NCBI GenBank assembly: GCA_016709965.1
Contig: JADJLT010000006.1
Span: 930,001-994,000, forward strand
Direction: 5' to 3'
DNA from: Betaproteobacteria bacterium
GTDB lineage: Bacteria > Pseudomonadota > Gammaproteobacteria > Burkholderiales > Rhodocyclaceae
Length of the DNA: 64,000 nt
This document shows positions 41,265 to 50,241 of this stretch, one piece after another (position 1 is the first letter of the stretch; every line of letters starts with the position of its first letter). The position numbers and the translations under genes are program-made. The notes under the pieces are model-generated. The model did not search any database, was not told the DNA's origin, and saw nothing but the letters and a program-made list of their open reading frames with translations.

Positions 41265-42440
41265 TCAGTCCTCCTTGGTCGGACGAATGGCGCAGGCGGC
41301 GAAAATGATCCGCTCGGTCTTGGCGTCATCCAGTTCGGCGTGACCGCCCAGCGTGGCATTGCCATGCTCGCGCAGTGCCTGCATGACTTTGCTAGCAGCT
41401 TCGGGATCGGCTACGTCGGTATCCGAAAGGTGAACTGGCATGCGCAGGCTATGGTAGAAGGCTTCGATGGCGGCAATCGTATCCTCGGCGCTTGGCTGGC
41501 TCAGGCCGAAGACATTGCGACCCATCTGTTCCAGCTTGGCGCGTTTGGCTTCGATTGTTTCGCGCAACAGCCAGGGCTGGATGATCGATAGCGTGCGTCC
41601 ATGGTCGATGCCATACAGCGCCGTCAATTCGACGGCCATTCTGTGGGTCGCCCAGTCCACCGGCACGCCAAGGCCGATGACGCCGCACAGCGCCTGGTTG
41701 GCGGACCACATCATGTTCTGCTGCCAGCTTATTTCGTGCCGCTGCTCGAAGGTGTCGGCCAGGGCTTTCAGGGACTTCATCACGGCTTCGGCATAACCGT
41801 CCTGAACAAGGGCGCCGACCGGGTAAGTGATGTATTGCTCGCAGACGTGCACGAAAGCATCGACGACGCCGTTTTCAAGCTGGCGATCCGGCAGGCTGGA
41901 CATCACCTCAGGGTTGAGGATGGCGAAGCGCGGCCGGGCAGGCGGCACGAAGAAAACGCGCTTTTCGTGCGTTGCCTTGCGGGTGACGACGGCGCCCGCA
42001 TTCGATTCGGAGCCGGTGGCCGGCAGGGTCAATACAACACCAACCGGCAGGGCTTCTGTCGGCACATATTTACCACTGACGATATCCCAGCCATCGCCCT
42101 CATATAGCGCGGCACAGGCGATGAACTTGGCGCCATCGGCGACCGAACCACCACCGACGCCCAGAATAAATTCGATTTTTTGCTCTTTTATCCGGTTGAC
42201 CGCAGCAGTCAGTGTTTCGAGCGTCGGATTAGGTTCGACACCGCCAAATTCGACCACGGTGTGGTCCGCCAGCGCTTGCGTAACCTGATCGTAGATGCCG
42301 TTCTGCTTGATCGAGCCGCCGCCATAAAGCAGCATGACCTTGGCGTCACGCGGAATCAGCTCGCCGAGTTTGGCGAAGCTGTTCGGCCCGAAATGAATCT
42401 GCGTCGGGTTGTGGTAACTGAATTCAAAAGTATGTGGCAT
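41265..42440 (-). CDS. yqhD: Iron-containing (YqhD-type) alcohol dehydrogenase
   Basis: 391 aa. Family III ADH features: FSYHNPTQIHFGPNSFAKLG, GVGGGSVADGAKFIA, LPATGSESNAGAVVTRK, and metal ligands in DAFVHVCEQY, HRMAVELTALYGIDHG. It probably reduces aldehydes with NADPH and fits with the neighbouring OYE and LLM genes as reactive carbonyl handling. One exact dispersed motif lies in codons for AVNRIK. Confidence 0.92.
   Translation of the reverse strand: MPHTFEFSYHNPTQIHFGPNSFAKLGELIPRDAKVMLLYGGGSIKQNGIYDQVTQALADHTVVEFGGVEPNPTLETLTAAVNRIKEQKIEFILGVGGGSVADGAKFIACAALYEGDGWDIVSGKYVPTEALPVGVVLTLPATGSESNAGAVVTRKATHEKRVFFVPPARPRFAILNPEVMSSLPDRQLENGVVDAFVHVCEQYITYPVGALVQDGYAEAVMKSLKALADTFEQRHEISWQQNMMWSANQALCGVIGLGVPVDWATHRMAVELTALYGIDHGRTLSIIQPWLLRETIEAKRAKLEQMGRNVFGLSQPSAEDTIAAIEAFYHSLRMPVHLSDTDVADPEAASKVMQALREHGNATLGGHAELDDAKTERIIFAACAIRPTKED
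42191..42202 (+). repeat. Dispersed motif exact copy inside yqhD
   Basis: TCCGGTTGACCG preceded by TTTTA, within the yqhD coding region (minus-strand codons for AVNRI). Shares its left flank TTA with the copy in mnmC. Confidence 0.7.
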
Positions 42441-42476
42441 GTGTTGTCTCCTTGGGTGCTGGTAGCGGCCAGCAGT

Positions 42477-43478
42477 TTATTGTGCGAAAAAACCGGCGGT
42501 GATTTCAAGGGATCGCAGGCGTAGCGCCGGATCGAAAATATCGCTGACCAAGATCATTTCATCAGCCTTGGTTGCTTCTTTCAAGGCAAGCAGTCCGTCA
42601 CTCACGGTATCCGGTCCGCCGATCACTGCAGCACCCAGGAAGTCACCGATTGCGGAACGTTCCTGTGGATGCAGACCCGCCAGATAGTCGGCGACAGGCG
42701 GTGGCAAAGGGCGACGGTCGCCACGCAGAATGCCGAGCACGCGCTGATGAGTGCTGCTCGCCAGAAACTCGGCTTCATCATCGCTCTCCGCCGCGATCAC
42801 CGGCACGCCGATCATCAAGTAAGGCTGGGCGAGCTTGGCTGATGGGCGGAAGTTGCGACGATAAATGTCGATGGCCTGCAGCAGCATGGCCGGTGCGAAG
42901 TGCGAGGCGAAGGCGTAGGGCAGGCCGCGCTCGGCGGCCAGACGGGCCGAGAACAGGCTGGAGCCCAGCAGCCAGATCGGCACGTCGGTGCCGTTGCCCG
43001 GCACTGCCACGACATCTTGACCTGCCTGAAGGGGGCCAAGCAGGCGCTGCAGTTCGGCCACGTCGCGCGGGAAATCAGCTTCGGTTTCAATGCGGTCACG
43101 GCGCAGGGCGCGCATGGTCATATGGTCGGTGCCCGGGGCGCGGCCCAGGCCAAGGTCGATGCGGCCGGGATAGATTTCAGCCAGCGTACCAAAGGCCTCG
43201 GCAACCACCAGCGGCGCATGGTTGGGCAGCATGATGCCGCCCGAGCCAACGCGCATGCGGCTGGTCGCCCCGGCAATGTAGCCGACCAGCACCGCCGTGG
43301 CCGAACTGGCGATGCCTGGCATGTTGTGATGTTCGGCCACCCAGTAGCGCGTGAAGCCGAGTTTTTCGACATGGCGGGCGGTGTCGCGGGCAATGGCCAG
43401 CGCCTCGGCAACCGTGCCGCCTTCGCGTACAGCCACGAGGTCGAGCATCGATAGTTTTGTGGATTGCAAAGGGGTCAT
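42477..43478 (-). CDS. LLM-class (luciferase-like) flavin-dependent oxidoreductase
   Basis: 333 aa. Features of the MsnO8-type group: LSMLDLVAVREGGTVAEAL, YWVAEHHNMPGIASSATAVL, VGSGGIMLPNHAPLVVAEAF, GRIDLGLGRAPGTD. Uses reduced FMN; substrate unknown. Its start overlaps the EamA gene's stop by 4 nt. Confidence 0.92.
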   Translation of the reverse strand: MTPLQSTKLSMLDLVAVREGGTVAEALAIARDTARHVEKLGFTRYWVAEHHNMPGIASSATAVLVGYIAGATSRMRVGSGGIMLPNHAPLVVAEAFGTLAEIYPGRIDLGLGRAPGTDHMTMRALRRDRIETEADFPRDVAELQRLLGPLQAGQDVVAVPGNGTDVPIWLLGSSLFSARLAAERGLPYAFASHFAPAMLLQAIDIYRRNFRPSAKLAQPYLMIGVPVIAAESDDEAEFLASSTHQRVLGILRGDRRPLPPPVADYLAGLHPQERSAIGDFLGAAVIGGPDTVSDGLLALKEATKADEMILVSDIFDPALRLRSLEITAGFFAQ

Positions 43479-44395
43479 GACTGTTCCGTTACGGGTTTGG
43501 CGATCACCGGGGCACGTCGACTGGCTGCCCAGCTGAGCAGTGAAAGCAGTGCCAGGCCGCTACCTATGAGCAAAATGCCGGCGACTTCGCTGGTCTTGAA
43601 TTCCTCGCCAAAAGTCAGGCGCGACGAGAGGATGGCAACCACCGGCGTGCCGAGCACGGAAAGGCTGGCTTCCCAGGCCGGTACGCGATCGAGGATATAA
43701 ATCCACAACCACCAGCACAGCGCGGTACTGGCCACTGACATGAAGGCAAGGATGCCGATGAAGGAAGGCGTCCAGTGGGTCGGCTGCTCCGGCACCACGA
43801 GTGCAAGCAGGACCAGCGGCACCGCACCAAGGGTCATCTGCCAGGTGGTCAGCGTCAGCAGGTCGACCGGGGTCGTCGAGCGCAGGCGCTTGATCAGGAT
43901 GGTTCCGGTCCCCCAGCACAAAGCCGCCATCAAGCCGAGGAATTTGCTGAACAGACTGGCATGCATATCCCATGGTTCAATGATCAACAACAGGCCGGTC
44001 AGCGTGCATGCTGCGGCCAGCCATTGCTTGCCGCGAACACGCTCGCCGAGGATCGGCCAGGCCATCAGCAGCGTCCAGATCGGCATCGTGAAGATAAGTA
44101 CTGCCGTCTTGCCCGGGCCGCCTTCGACCAGCGCCCAGGTCTGGAAAACCATGAAGCCTGCCACCTGGGTCAGGCCGATGCCCAGTGTCTGCCACGGGGC
44201 GACTAGCATGAACGGTCGTCCCATCAGCTTGAGGACGATAATCAGCGACAACGCACCGCCCACACAGCGTTCGGCGGCGAAGGCAAAGGGTGGCGCGTAA
44301 ACCAGCCCGTGCTTGGCCACCACCCAAGTGTAGCCCCAGGTGAGCGAGAGTACGACCAAGGCAAGTGCTGGTAGCCAGCGGCGATATGAGGGCAT
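43475..44395 (-). CDS. EamA/DMT-family exporter
   Basis: 306 aa from the ATG at 44395; an in-frame GTG at 44440 is less likely. Ten membrane segments in two EamA repeats: LSLTWGYTWVVAKHGL near the start, AALCWGTGTILIKRL at the second repeat, ending with a basic tail. Probably exports a metabolite. It overlaps the LLM gene by 4 nt, so they are one unit. Confidence 0.88.
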   Translation of the reverse strand: MPSYRRWLPALALVVLSLTWGYTWVVAKHGLVYAPPFAFAAERCVGGALSLIIVLKLMGRPFMLVAPWQTLGIGLTQVAGFMVFQTWALVEGGPGKTAVLIFTMPIWTLLMAWPILGERVRGKQWLAAACTLTGLLLIIEPWDMHASLFSKFLGLMAALCWGTGTILIKRLRSTTPVDLLTLTTWQMTLGAVPLVLLALVVPEQPTHWTPSFIGILAFMSVASTALCWWLWIYILDRVPAWEASLSVLGTPVVAILSSRLTFGEEFKTSEVAGILLIGSGLALLSLLSWAASRRAPVIAKPVTEQS

Positions 44396-44469
44396 GAAAT
44401 TTTTAGGCAAGTGGTTGGCAGGGAGGCCGTGCCCGGACAATTCCGCTCACGGCCAAGGTTGAAAGGCGA

Positions 44470-45552
44470 TCAGTCGGCCAGTGCCGGGTAATCGATGTAG
44501 CCCTCGGCGCCACCGCCATACAGCTTGTCGGCGCGTAGTTCGTTCAAGGGCTTGTCCTCACGCAGGCGGCGAACGAGGTCCGGCGTGCTGATAAAGGGGC
44601 GGCCGAAGGCGACCAGGTCGGCCTTGCCGCCGGCCACCTCTTCGATGGCCATTTCACGGGAGTAGCCGTTATTGACCATCCACGCGCCGGGATAGCTGCG
44701 GTGCAGGGCTTCGTAATCAAAAGCCTTGCCTTCCGGTGTGCGCGTGCCACCGGTTTCACCTTCGATGATGTGCAGATAGGCCAGGCCGAGCGGGGCCAGT
44801 TTTTCGACCACATAGCCATAGAGTGTCTGAGGATCGCTATCGAGCGGTGCGGTAAAGGTGGTCATCGGGCTGAGGCGAACGCCGGTGCGGCCGGCGCCGA
44901 TTTCTTCGCTAACCGCCTGCATCACTTCCAGCAACAGGCGGGCACGGTTGGCGATGCTGCCACCGTATGGCCCGCTGCGGTCATTGATGCTGTCGCGCAG
45001 GAACTGTTCGATCAGGTAGGTGTTGGCGGCGTGGACTTCGACGCCGTCGAATCCAGCATCAATGGCATTGCGGGCGGCGCGACGGTAGTCGGCTATCAGG
45101 CCTGGGATCTCATCGTCGCGCAGGGCGCGTGGCGTGGAAACCGGCACAAAACCGTCAGTCGTGTAGGTCATCGCCTCCGCCGCATTGGCGGTTGAGGACA
45201 CGGGCGCTTCGCCTGCCGGCAGCAGCGAGGTATGGGAAATGCGGCCAACGTGCCAGAGCTGAAGCACAATCTTGCCACCCGCCGCATGCACGGCGTCCGT
45301 CACCTGGCGCCAGCCGGCGATCTGTTCCGGCGAATGAATGCCCGGGGTGTCGAGGTAGCCCTGGGCTATCGGGCTGATCTGGCTGGCTTCGGAAATGATC
45401 AGGCCGGCGCTGGCGCGTTGGCGGTAATACTCGACGGTTAATGGGCCGGCGACATTGCCCGCGATAGCGCGGTTGCGCGTCAGTGGCGCCATGATGATGC
45501 GGTTGGCGAGGGCGATGTCGCCGATGTTGATGGGGTCGAACAGGGAAGTCAT
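44470..45552 (-). CDS. nemA: Old yellow enzyme family alkene reductase (NemA-like)
   Basis: 360 aa. FMN-barrel features: MAPLTRNRAIAGNVAGPLTV, QLWHVGRISH, the ligand histidine/asparagine in FDGVEVHAANTYLIEQFLRD and ADLVAFGRPFISTPDLV. It reduces electrophilic alkenes, nitro compounds or N-ethylmaleimide with NAD(P)H. An inverted repeat operator 36 bp upstream matches one before the TetR gene. Confidence 0.92.
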   Translation of the reverse strand: MTSLFDPINIGDIALANRIIMAPLTRNRAIAGNVAGPLTVEYYRQRASAGLIISEASQISPIAQGYLDTPGIHSPEQIAGWRQVTDAVHAAGGKIVLQLWHVGRISHTSLLPAGEAPVSSTANAAEAMTYTTDGFVPVSTPRALRDDEIPGLIADYRRAARNAIDAGFDGVEVHAANTYLIEQFLRDSINDRSGPYGGSIANRARLLLEVMQAVSEEIGAGRTGVRLSPMTTFTAPLDSDPQTLYGYVVEKLAPLGLAYLHIIEGETGGTRTPEGKAFDYEALHRSYPGAWMVNNGYSREMAIEEVAGGKADLVAFGRPFISTPDLVRRLREDKPLNELRADKLYGGGAEGYIDYPALAD

Positions 45553-45587
45553 GGTGAGTCTCCTAGAGGGATGTATTTTTGCAAGAT

Positions 45588-45602
45588 TAGACCGGTCGTC
45601 TA
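45588..45602. promoter_or_regulatory. NemR-type operator upstream of the OYE gene
   Basis: TAGACCGGTCGTCTA, an inverted repeat TAGAC-N5-GTCTA, 36 bp before the OYE gene start. The same element with one change occurs before the TetR gene. Confidence 0.75.
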
Positions 45603-45654
45603 AGCAAGTTGGTTAAAAATTAGCCGTCTTGAATTGCGGCCGATTGGATTTTGG

Positions 45655-46242
45655 TTATTCAGCGTTAAGCAGTTTTTGAGTGAAGGCCATCGCGTTTTCC
45701 AGCGATTTGCGGTCCCGGTGCAATTTGCCAATCAGGCTGGCACCGAGCCAGAGTTGATAAAGCGTCTGGGCAACCGGCAAGGCTTCCAGTGCGGGCAGGG
45801 AACCATCGGCAACACCATCGTCAATAACTTGGGCAATTCGGGCGATCACACGATCCGTCCCGTCGCGCAGGGTCAGGCGCATGGCATCGGACAGATCAGC
45901 CACCTCCGCCGCCAGCTTGACCACCAGGCATTTCTGGTCGGTGCATTCATCGCACTGCGAATCCAGCCACTGCTGCCAGTAACCAATCAGACGTTCGCGG
46001 CCCGACAGGTCTTCGGCCCCGAGCAGGGTATCCATGGCGGCCAGCCGATATTCAAAATAGTCCTGCAGCAAGGCCTGGCCATATTGTTCCTTGGATTCGA
46101 AGTAGTGATAGAACGAACCCTTCGGTACCCCGGCCGTCTTCAGAATCTCGTTCAGACCAACGCCAGAAAAGCCCTTGCCGGCGATGATCCGGTGTCCGGT
46201 TTCGAGAATGTGCTGGCGTGTGTTGTCGTGACGAGTGTTCAT
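45655..46242 (-). CDS. nemR: TetR-family regulator (NemR-like)
   Basis: 195 aa. HTH at about residues 25-60 (GVGLNEILKTAGVPKGSFYH, YFESKEQYG). Cysteines in SQCDECTDQKCLVVKLAAEV sit where NemR carries its redox-sensing cysteines. By family knowledge it represses the flavin reductase gene until electrophiles or hypochlorite modify those cysteines. The two matching operators support this. Confidence 0.88.
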   Translation of the reverse strand: MNTRHDNTRQHILETGHRIIAGKGFSGVGLNEILKTAGVPKGSFYHYFESKEQYGQALLQDYFEYRLAAMDTLLGAEDLSGRERLIGYWQQWLDSQCDECTDQKCLVVKLAAEVADLSDAMRLTLRDGTDRVIARIAQVIDDGVADGSLPALEALPVAQTLYQLWLGASLIGKLHRDRKSLENAMAFTQKLLNAE

Positions 46243-46264
46243 GGGATGGGAGTTTGCCTAAAAA

Positions 46265-46279
46265 TAGACCAGTCGTCTA
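46265..46279. promoter_or_regulatory. NemR-type operator upstream of the regulator gene
   Basis: TAGACCAGTCGTCTA, 23 bp before the TetR gene start and one base different from the site before the OYE gene. Indicates autoregulation. Confidence 0.75.
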
Positions 46280-46447
46280 GTGGTATTTTCGTAGCTATGT
46301 TTTACAGGATTGTTGGGCGATTGCCTCAATTCGGCCAGAAGCGGTCTTTGCCTGACTTAATGCCTATGTCGGCAACCTTTAGCGGACTTGATATACTAAA
46401 TCAGCATCAGTTTGAGGATTTCGTCATAATCTGGCTTGGAGTTCGAC

Positions 46448-47770
46448 ATGCAGCCATTGCTTCGTGTAATCGCCGTTGTGCTCACAGTTGTCTCTTGGAA
46501 CACCTGCGCTCAACAAGACCCTCCGCTGCGTTCTCAGGTTGACGACTTAACCAAGCAGCTAGAGCCAAAGTTAATTTCCTGGCGTCGAGATATTCACCAG
46601 CATCCCGAATTAAGTAACCGTGAATTCCGAACGGGAAAATTGGTTGCAGAGCATCTCAAGCAACTCGGATTGGAGGTTCGAGCGCCTATTGCTCGAACGG
46701 GAGTAGTTGCCGTTTTGAAAGGTGCTCTCCCCGGTCCAGTGGTTGCGCTCAGGGCAGATATGGACGCGCTTCCTGTGACTGAACAAACCGGACTTCCGTA
46801 TGCGTCGAAGACAAAAGCCACGTGGCTTGGCCAAGAGGTCGGTGTTGCCCATGTCTGCGGTCACGATGGTCACACTGCAATACTAATGGGCGTTGCTGAA
46901 GTGCTGGCTTCGTTAAGGGCTCGTGTCGAAGGCACTGTAGTTTTCATCTTTCAGCCGGCGGAAGAGGGGCCTCCTTCTGGCGAAGAAGGCGGAGCTGCTT
47001 TAATGATCAAAGAGGGCGCACTCAGGGACCCTGTGCCATCCGCAATCTTCGGACTTCACCTCAACAGTCGCACCCCTTTAGGAAAGGCCGGTGTTCGTGC
47101 AGGTCCATTCATGGCTAGCGGCGACACATTCAAAATTGTTGTCAATGGAAAGCAAACTCATGCAGCTTTACCCTGGTTGGGTGTTGATCCCATTGTTTTG
47201 TCATCTCAGGTCATACAAGGCATTCAAACCATCGAAAGTCGTCAGGTGAATGTTCTCCTCGAACCGTCAGTGATCACCATTGGCATGATCAACGGGGGAA
47301 ACCGCCCCAATATCATTCCGGACATTGTTGAAATGAGCGGGATGATCCGTGCGCTTGATGAGGGAATGCGTACGGATATTCAGCAACGCGTTACTCGAGC
47401 TGCAGAAAAGATTGCTGAAAGCGGAGGTGGTAGTGCTACCGTGTCAATCACACCAAACTATGACGTAACGGTGAATGACGAATGTCTTGCTATGCTGGCT
47501 ACCGAGTCCCTCAAAGCAACCTTGGGGTCTCAAAATGTATTCGTTAATCCCAAGGTAACTGTCTCAGAGGACTTCTCGGCTTACCAGAAAGTCATTCCTG
47601 GCCTGTTCTATTTCCTTGGAGTCGTACCACCCGGAACGAAGCCTGAAACGGTATTTCCGAATCATTCACCGCGCTTCTGGCTGGATGAGCGAGTATTGGC
47701 TATTGGCGTACGAACCATGACGAACATTACGCTCGACTATCTCTCAGCCAACAAAGCCAAAATCAAATAG
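46448..47770 (+). CDS. Exported M20-family amidohydrolase
   Basis: 440 aa from the ATG at 46448 behind TTGGAG. Signal peptide LLRVIAVVLTVVSWNTCAQQ. M20/hippurate hydrolase motifs: RRDIHQHPELSNREF, VVALRADMDALPVTEQTG, the metal site VAHVCGHDGHTAILMG, FQPAEEGPPSGEEGG and a late histidine in PNHSPRFWLDE. It removes acyl groups from amino acids or similar amides in the periplasm. Its codon use is more A/T-rich than nearby genes, hinting at transfer. Confidence 0.9.
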   Translation: MQPLLRVIAVVLTVVSWNTCAQQDPPLRSQVDDLTKQLEPKLISWRRDIHQHPELSNREFRTGKLVAEHLKQLGLEVRAPIARTGVVAVLKGALPGPVVALRADMDALPVTEQTGLPYASKTKATWLGQEVGVAHVCGHDGHTAILMGVAEVLASLRARVEGTVVFIFQPAEEGPPSGEEGGAALMIKEGALRDPVPSAIFGLHLNSRTPLGKAGVRAGPFMASGDTFKIVVNGKQTHAALPWLGVDPIVLSSQVIQGIQTIESRQVNVLLEPSVITIGMINGGNRPNIIPDIVEMSGMIRALDEGMRTDIQQRVTRAAEKIAESGGGSATVSITPNYDVTVNDECLAMLATESLKATLGSQNVFVNPKVTVSEDFSAYQKVIPGLFYFLGVVPPGTKPETVFPNHSPRFWLDERVLAIGVRTMTNITLDYLSANKAKIK

Positions 47771-48122
47771 TAATCTGATATTTGATTGGGAATGTCCGAT
47801 ATATAGCTTGGCTGCCGTTTGTCATCTCAAGATGGAAGGTCGCCTTAGGGGCACATTTGGGCTGCCCAACAAGGGTAGCTCTATGCCATCATGACGCACA
47901 GGCCCAATGTTCAGCGACCAACAGAGAAGATGCCTTATTGCTTACTCAAATGCGTGTACGCAACAACAATGCTTGTCGTCCAAGGCTAGCGCAGCGTATC
48001 TATCCGCTTGCTGAAGCGCGATCCGATGAATTTGTTGCAATGCTTATTGGATTGTCATTGGCGACATTCAGCCAATCGTTGGTCATTGTGCTACGACGAC
48101 AGAATCGTGCTTTTCAACGCTG
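47771..48122. other. Intergenic stretch without a recognisable gene
   Basis: About 350 bp between the amidohydrolase and the left inverted repeat. Reading frames are present but unlike any family I know; it may be remains of decayed coding sequence. Confidence 0.5.
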
Positions 48123-48141
48123 TTATGCATCTGTTGCACAA
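48123..48141 (+). repeat. Left 19-bp inverted repeat of the RnlAB islet
   Basis: TTATGCATCTGTTGCACAA, read inward. A perfect inverted partner lies at 50242-50260, so the pair encloses 2138 bp holding three genes and one terminator. Confidence 0.85.
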
Positions 48142-48198
48142 AGTTAATTATTTCAATAACTTATTGCTTGATGCGATTGGCTCAACGGGCAAAAAATT

Positions 48199-48226
48199 AG
48201 GGCGCATAAAGCGCCCTTTGTCTTTT
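48199..48226. terminator. Bidirectional terminator after the RnlAB operon
   Basis: AGGGCGC / GCGCCCT arms with an ATAAA loop. Plus strand is followed by TTGTCTTTTT; minus strand by AATTTTTT. It ends the minus-strand rnl genes 16 bp past the rnlB stop. Confidence 0.85.
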
Positions 48227-48241
48227 TGGCTTAGCGGCTAG

Positions 48242-48607
48242 TCAGAACGGTATGCCTTCGCGAAGCGCGAACCGCATTGCATTGGATAACAAAGAAGCGT
48301 CGACCTCAGGAAGATGTTCGCGAAGTATCGAAGCGGAAGCCTTGGAGTAGGCCTCATATTCTGACTCAGCTCTTTGGAATCGTGGTGACGTGAAATGTTG
48401 GCCATCGAACTCGCCAACAAAGTACCGGTTAGTCTTATTGCCGTGAGCTAGCAACAAATCAAAAAACACTCTCCCTGCAACCTTCTTTTTTCGAAGGTCG
48501 CGTTCTATCGCCCCAATTTCCTCCATAGGGTTCAAAGCGCATGTCGCAAAGACGGCTGCCTCAACCCCTGGTGCCGGGCGGCGAGAAACGATGAAGTGTT
48601 TATTCAC
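48242..48607 (-). CDS. rnlB: RnlB-like antitoxin
   Basis: 121 aa from a GTG at 48607 overlapping the rnlA stop (GTGA). The stretch LNPMEEIGAIERDLRKKKVA followed by RVFFDLLLAHGNKTNRYFVG resembles E. coli RnlB around its NEIETKL and ILFDLLCANGPEWNRF region (from memory). RnlB binds RnlA and blocks its RNase activity. Position directly after rnlA supports the call. Confidence 0.82.
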   Translation of the reverse strand: MNKHFIVSRRPAPGVEAAVFATCALNPMEEIGAIERDLRKKKVAGRVFFDLLLAHGNKTNRYFVGEFDGQHFTSPRFQRAESEYEAYSKASASILREHLPEVDASLLSNAMRFALREGIPF

Positions 48608-49650
48608 TTGGTAAGCTTACAGTAAAACCGCTCAATTATATCAAAGACTTGACTGACGATCGATTGCGCTTCAGCCAACGAAGCGATCACACGAGATGTT
48701 TGCGGATCTGCATCCATATGTGCAATTCCATGTCGCTGCACTGCATATAGCGTATAGCAGTCGACCAACAGAGAGCACAACGGTTCCCCGGCTTTTGCGG
48801 CGACAGTTTCGTGCATAGCATACGACCCAACTGTTTTTCCTTGCGTGAAATATTCACCAAAGGAATCGGCTTTGCTAGGCTGGAATCCTGCGTTCCACAA
48901 TTCTGTCTTTATAAACCCCTCCAAGCCACGAAGAGCAGGAAACGCTACTGCGCCGTAGTCAGGCAGATGCAGATCCACCTTGGTCATAACCAAAGCTGAG
49001 GTGAGCTGGGCGGCAACAACCGAGTCCAGTTTCGCTACTGAGAATGGCAGTCGGCCCTCAAGCTCACTACGTACTTCTTTGACCGAAATCGGCACAGAGA
49101 ACGTTTCAAGCTGAGCTTTGACCGCCTCATTGTAGGGGAGAACAGTCGAGAGGAAATCTTGTGCGCAAGCTGCAAGCATCGCCCAACGGCCTTGTAGCTG
49201 AATCGTCCCGTTATCGTATTGCTTGACCGTGAGAACGTCGCCCTGGTGGCCTTTGAATCTTGTCAGAAGATAACCGTGCTCAGCTTTCTGTATCTCGATT
49301 GCTCCCTCTGAACTCAGGTATTTCAGAAGGTTTTCTGCATGCTCACCAGGAAATTTCGGAATTGAAATTTGAAATGCGCCACCATTGCCAGCCGTGCAGT
49401 AGGCCTTAATCTGGTCGGCAACCTTGGTGAAAACATCGGCGCTAAAGCTGGCCATTTTCGTCAAAGTCGTAGTGCCATCGCTGTTTTCGTAGACACTCAG
49501 TCCGAACTTGCTTCCATCGATTGACATCGACATCTGGAACGTGTTGCCAACTTTTTCGTATTTATAGTCTTGGGCACCAAGAGCCTCAACGGCTTGCTGC
49601 ATTTTCTTGCGGTCGATGTTGATGCTTTTGTATGGGTTTTGAGATGCCAT
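48604..49650 (-). CDS. rnlA: RnlA-like toxin (RNase LS, HEPN-type)
   Basis: 348 aa. The C-terminal region aligns with E. coli RnlA in order: LPDYGAVAFPALRGLEGF, SFGEYFTQ, then CYTLYAVQRHGIAHMDADP. The RHGIAH stretch (306-311) matches the R-X4-H HEPN catalytic motif, and E244 the conserved glutamate. RnlA cleaves mRNA and limits phage T4 when its antitoxin is lost or outcompeted. N-terminal repeats (residues 1-200) are more divergent, as in other family members. The gene lies between a coiled-coil gene and rnlB. Confidence 0.85.
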   Translation of the reverse strand: MASQNPYKSINIDRKKMQQAVEALGAQDYKYEKVGNTFQMSMSIDGSKFGLSVYENSDGTTTLTKMASFSADVFTKVADQIKAYCTAGNGGAFQISIPKFPGEHAENLLKYLSSEGAIEIQKAEHGYLLTRFKGHQGDVLTVKQYDNGTIQLQGRWAMLAACAQDFLSTVLPYNEAVKAQLETFSVPISVKEVRSELEGRLPFSVAKLDSVVAAQLTSALVMTKVDLHLPDYGAVAFPALRGLEGFIKTELWNAGFQPSKADSFGEYFTQGKTVGSYAMHETVAAKAGEPLCSLLVDCYTLYAVQRHGIAHMDADPQTSRVIASLAEAQSIVSQVFDIIERFYCKLTK

Positions 49651-49719
49651 GATGTTGATCTTGTAGGTGTAGGCTGATGCGAAAACGTAATTCCTACATC
49701 ATACATTACGCTTGCTAGG

Positions 49720-50208
49720 TCATTCACCAAACAACCACCTGGCGTCATTTGGATTTGCTCGACGCCACTTTGCGAAATCGATATTCCCTTCGATGAGTTC
49801 TGCTTCTTTCCAAGCGCTGATATCCTCATTGGATGCATAGGGCCAGCCGAACTCCTGCACAAGCTCTTTCACCATATCTGTAGTGCGAACCGGTGCCGGT
49901 TGTGCCATCTGCATCCGGACGATGCTGCGAACGATAGAGCCATGCTTCGAACCAAAGCGCGCGGTATTCCTGATTGATCGGATGTCTTCCGGATCAACGG
50001 GGAGCTGCTGGGTGATCTCTGCATCAAGGTTGGCGAGCTGCGCGATCAGTTTTTTCTTCGCTAAACGGATCTCGCGAAATCTTTGTCTCTGTTGCACAAA
50101 GATATTCTCCAGCTCGGCTTCCTCTTGATCGAGCAGGGCTAGCTTGCCGCTCGAATAGGCTCGTTCACGTATCAGTCGGCAGAGGTCGTTGCTGATGTAT
50201 TTCGGCAT
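49720..50208 (-). CDS. Coiled-coil protein with winged-helix-like C-terminus, first gene of the RnlAB islet
   Basis: 162 aa. Residues about 25-68 are a charged coiled coil (LDQEEAELENIFVQQRQRFR, IAQLANLDAEI). Residues about 90-120 (HGSIVRSIVRMQMAQPAPVR, TTDMVKELVQEFG) look like a winged helix of the kind in many small mobile-element-associated hypothetical proteins. It starts the minus-strand operon, 69 bp before rnlA, inside the inverted repeats. It might regulate the operon or be an accessory part. No proven function. Confidence 0.7.
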   Translation of the reverse strand: MPKYISNDLCRLIRERAYSSGKLALLDQEEAELENIFVQQRQRFREIRLAKKKLIAQLANLDAEITQQLPVDPEDIRSIRNTARFGSKHGSIVRSIVRMQMAQPAPVRTTDMVKELVQEFGWPYASNEDISAWKEAELIEGNIDFAKWRRANPNDARWLFGE

Positions 50209-50241
50209 CTCCCAACGCTAGCAGTGCTAGGGCTGGGTGTC

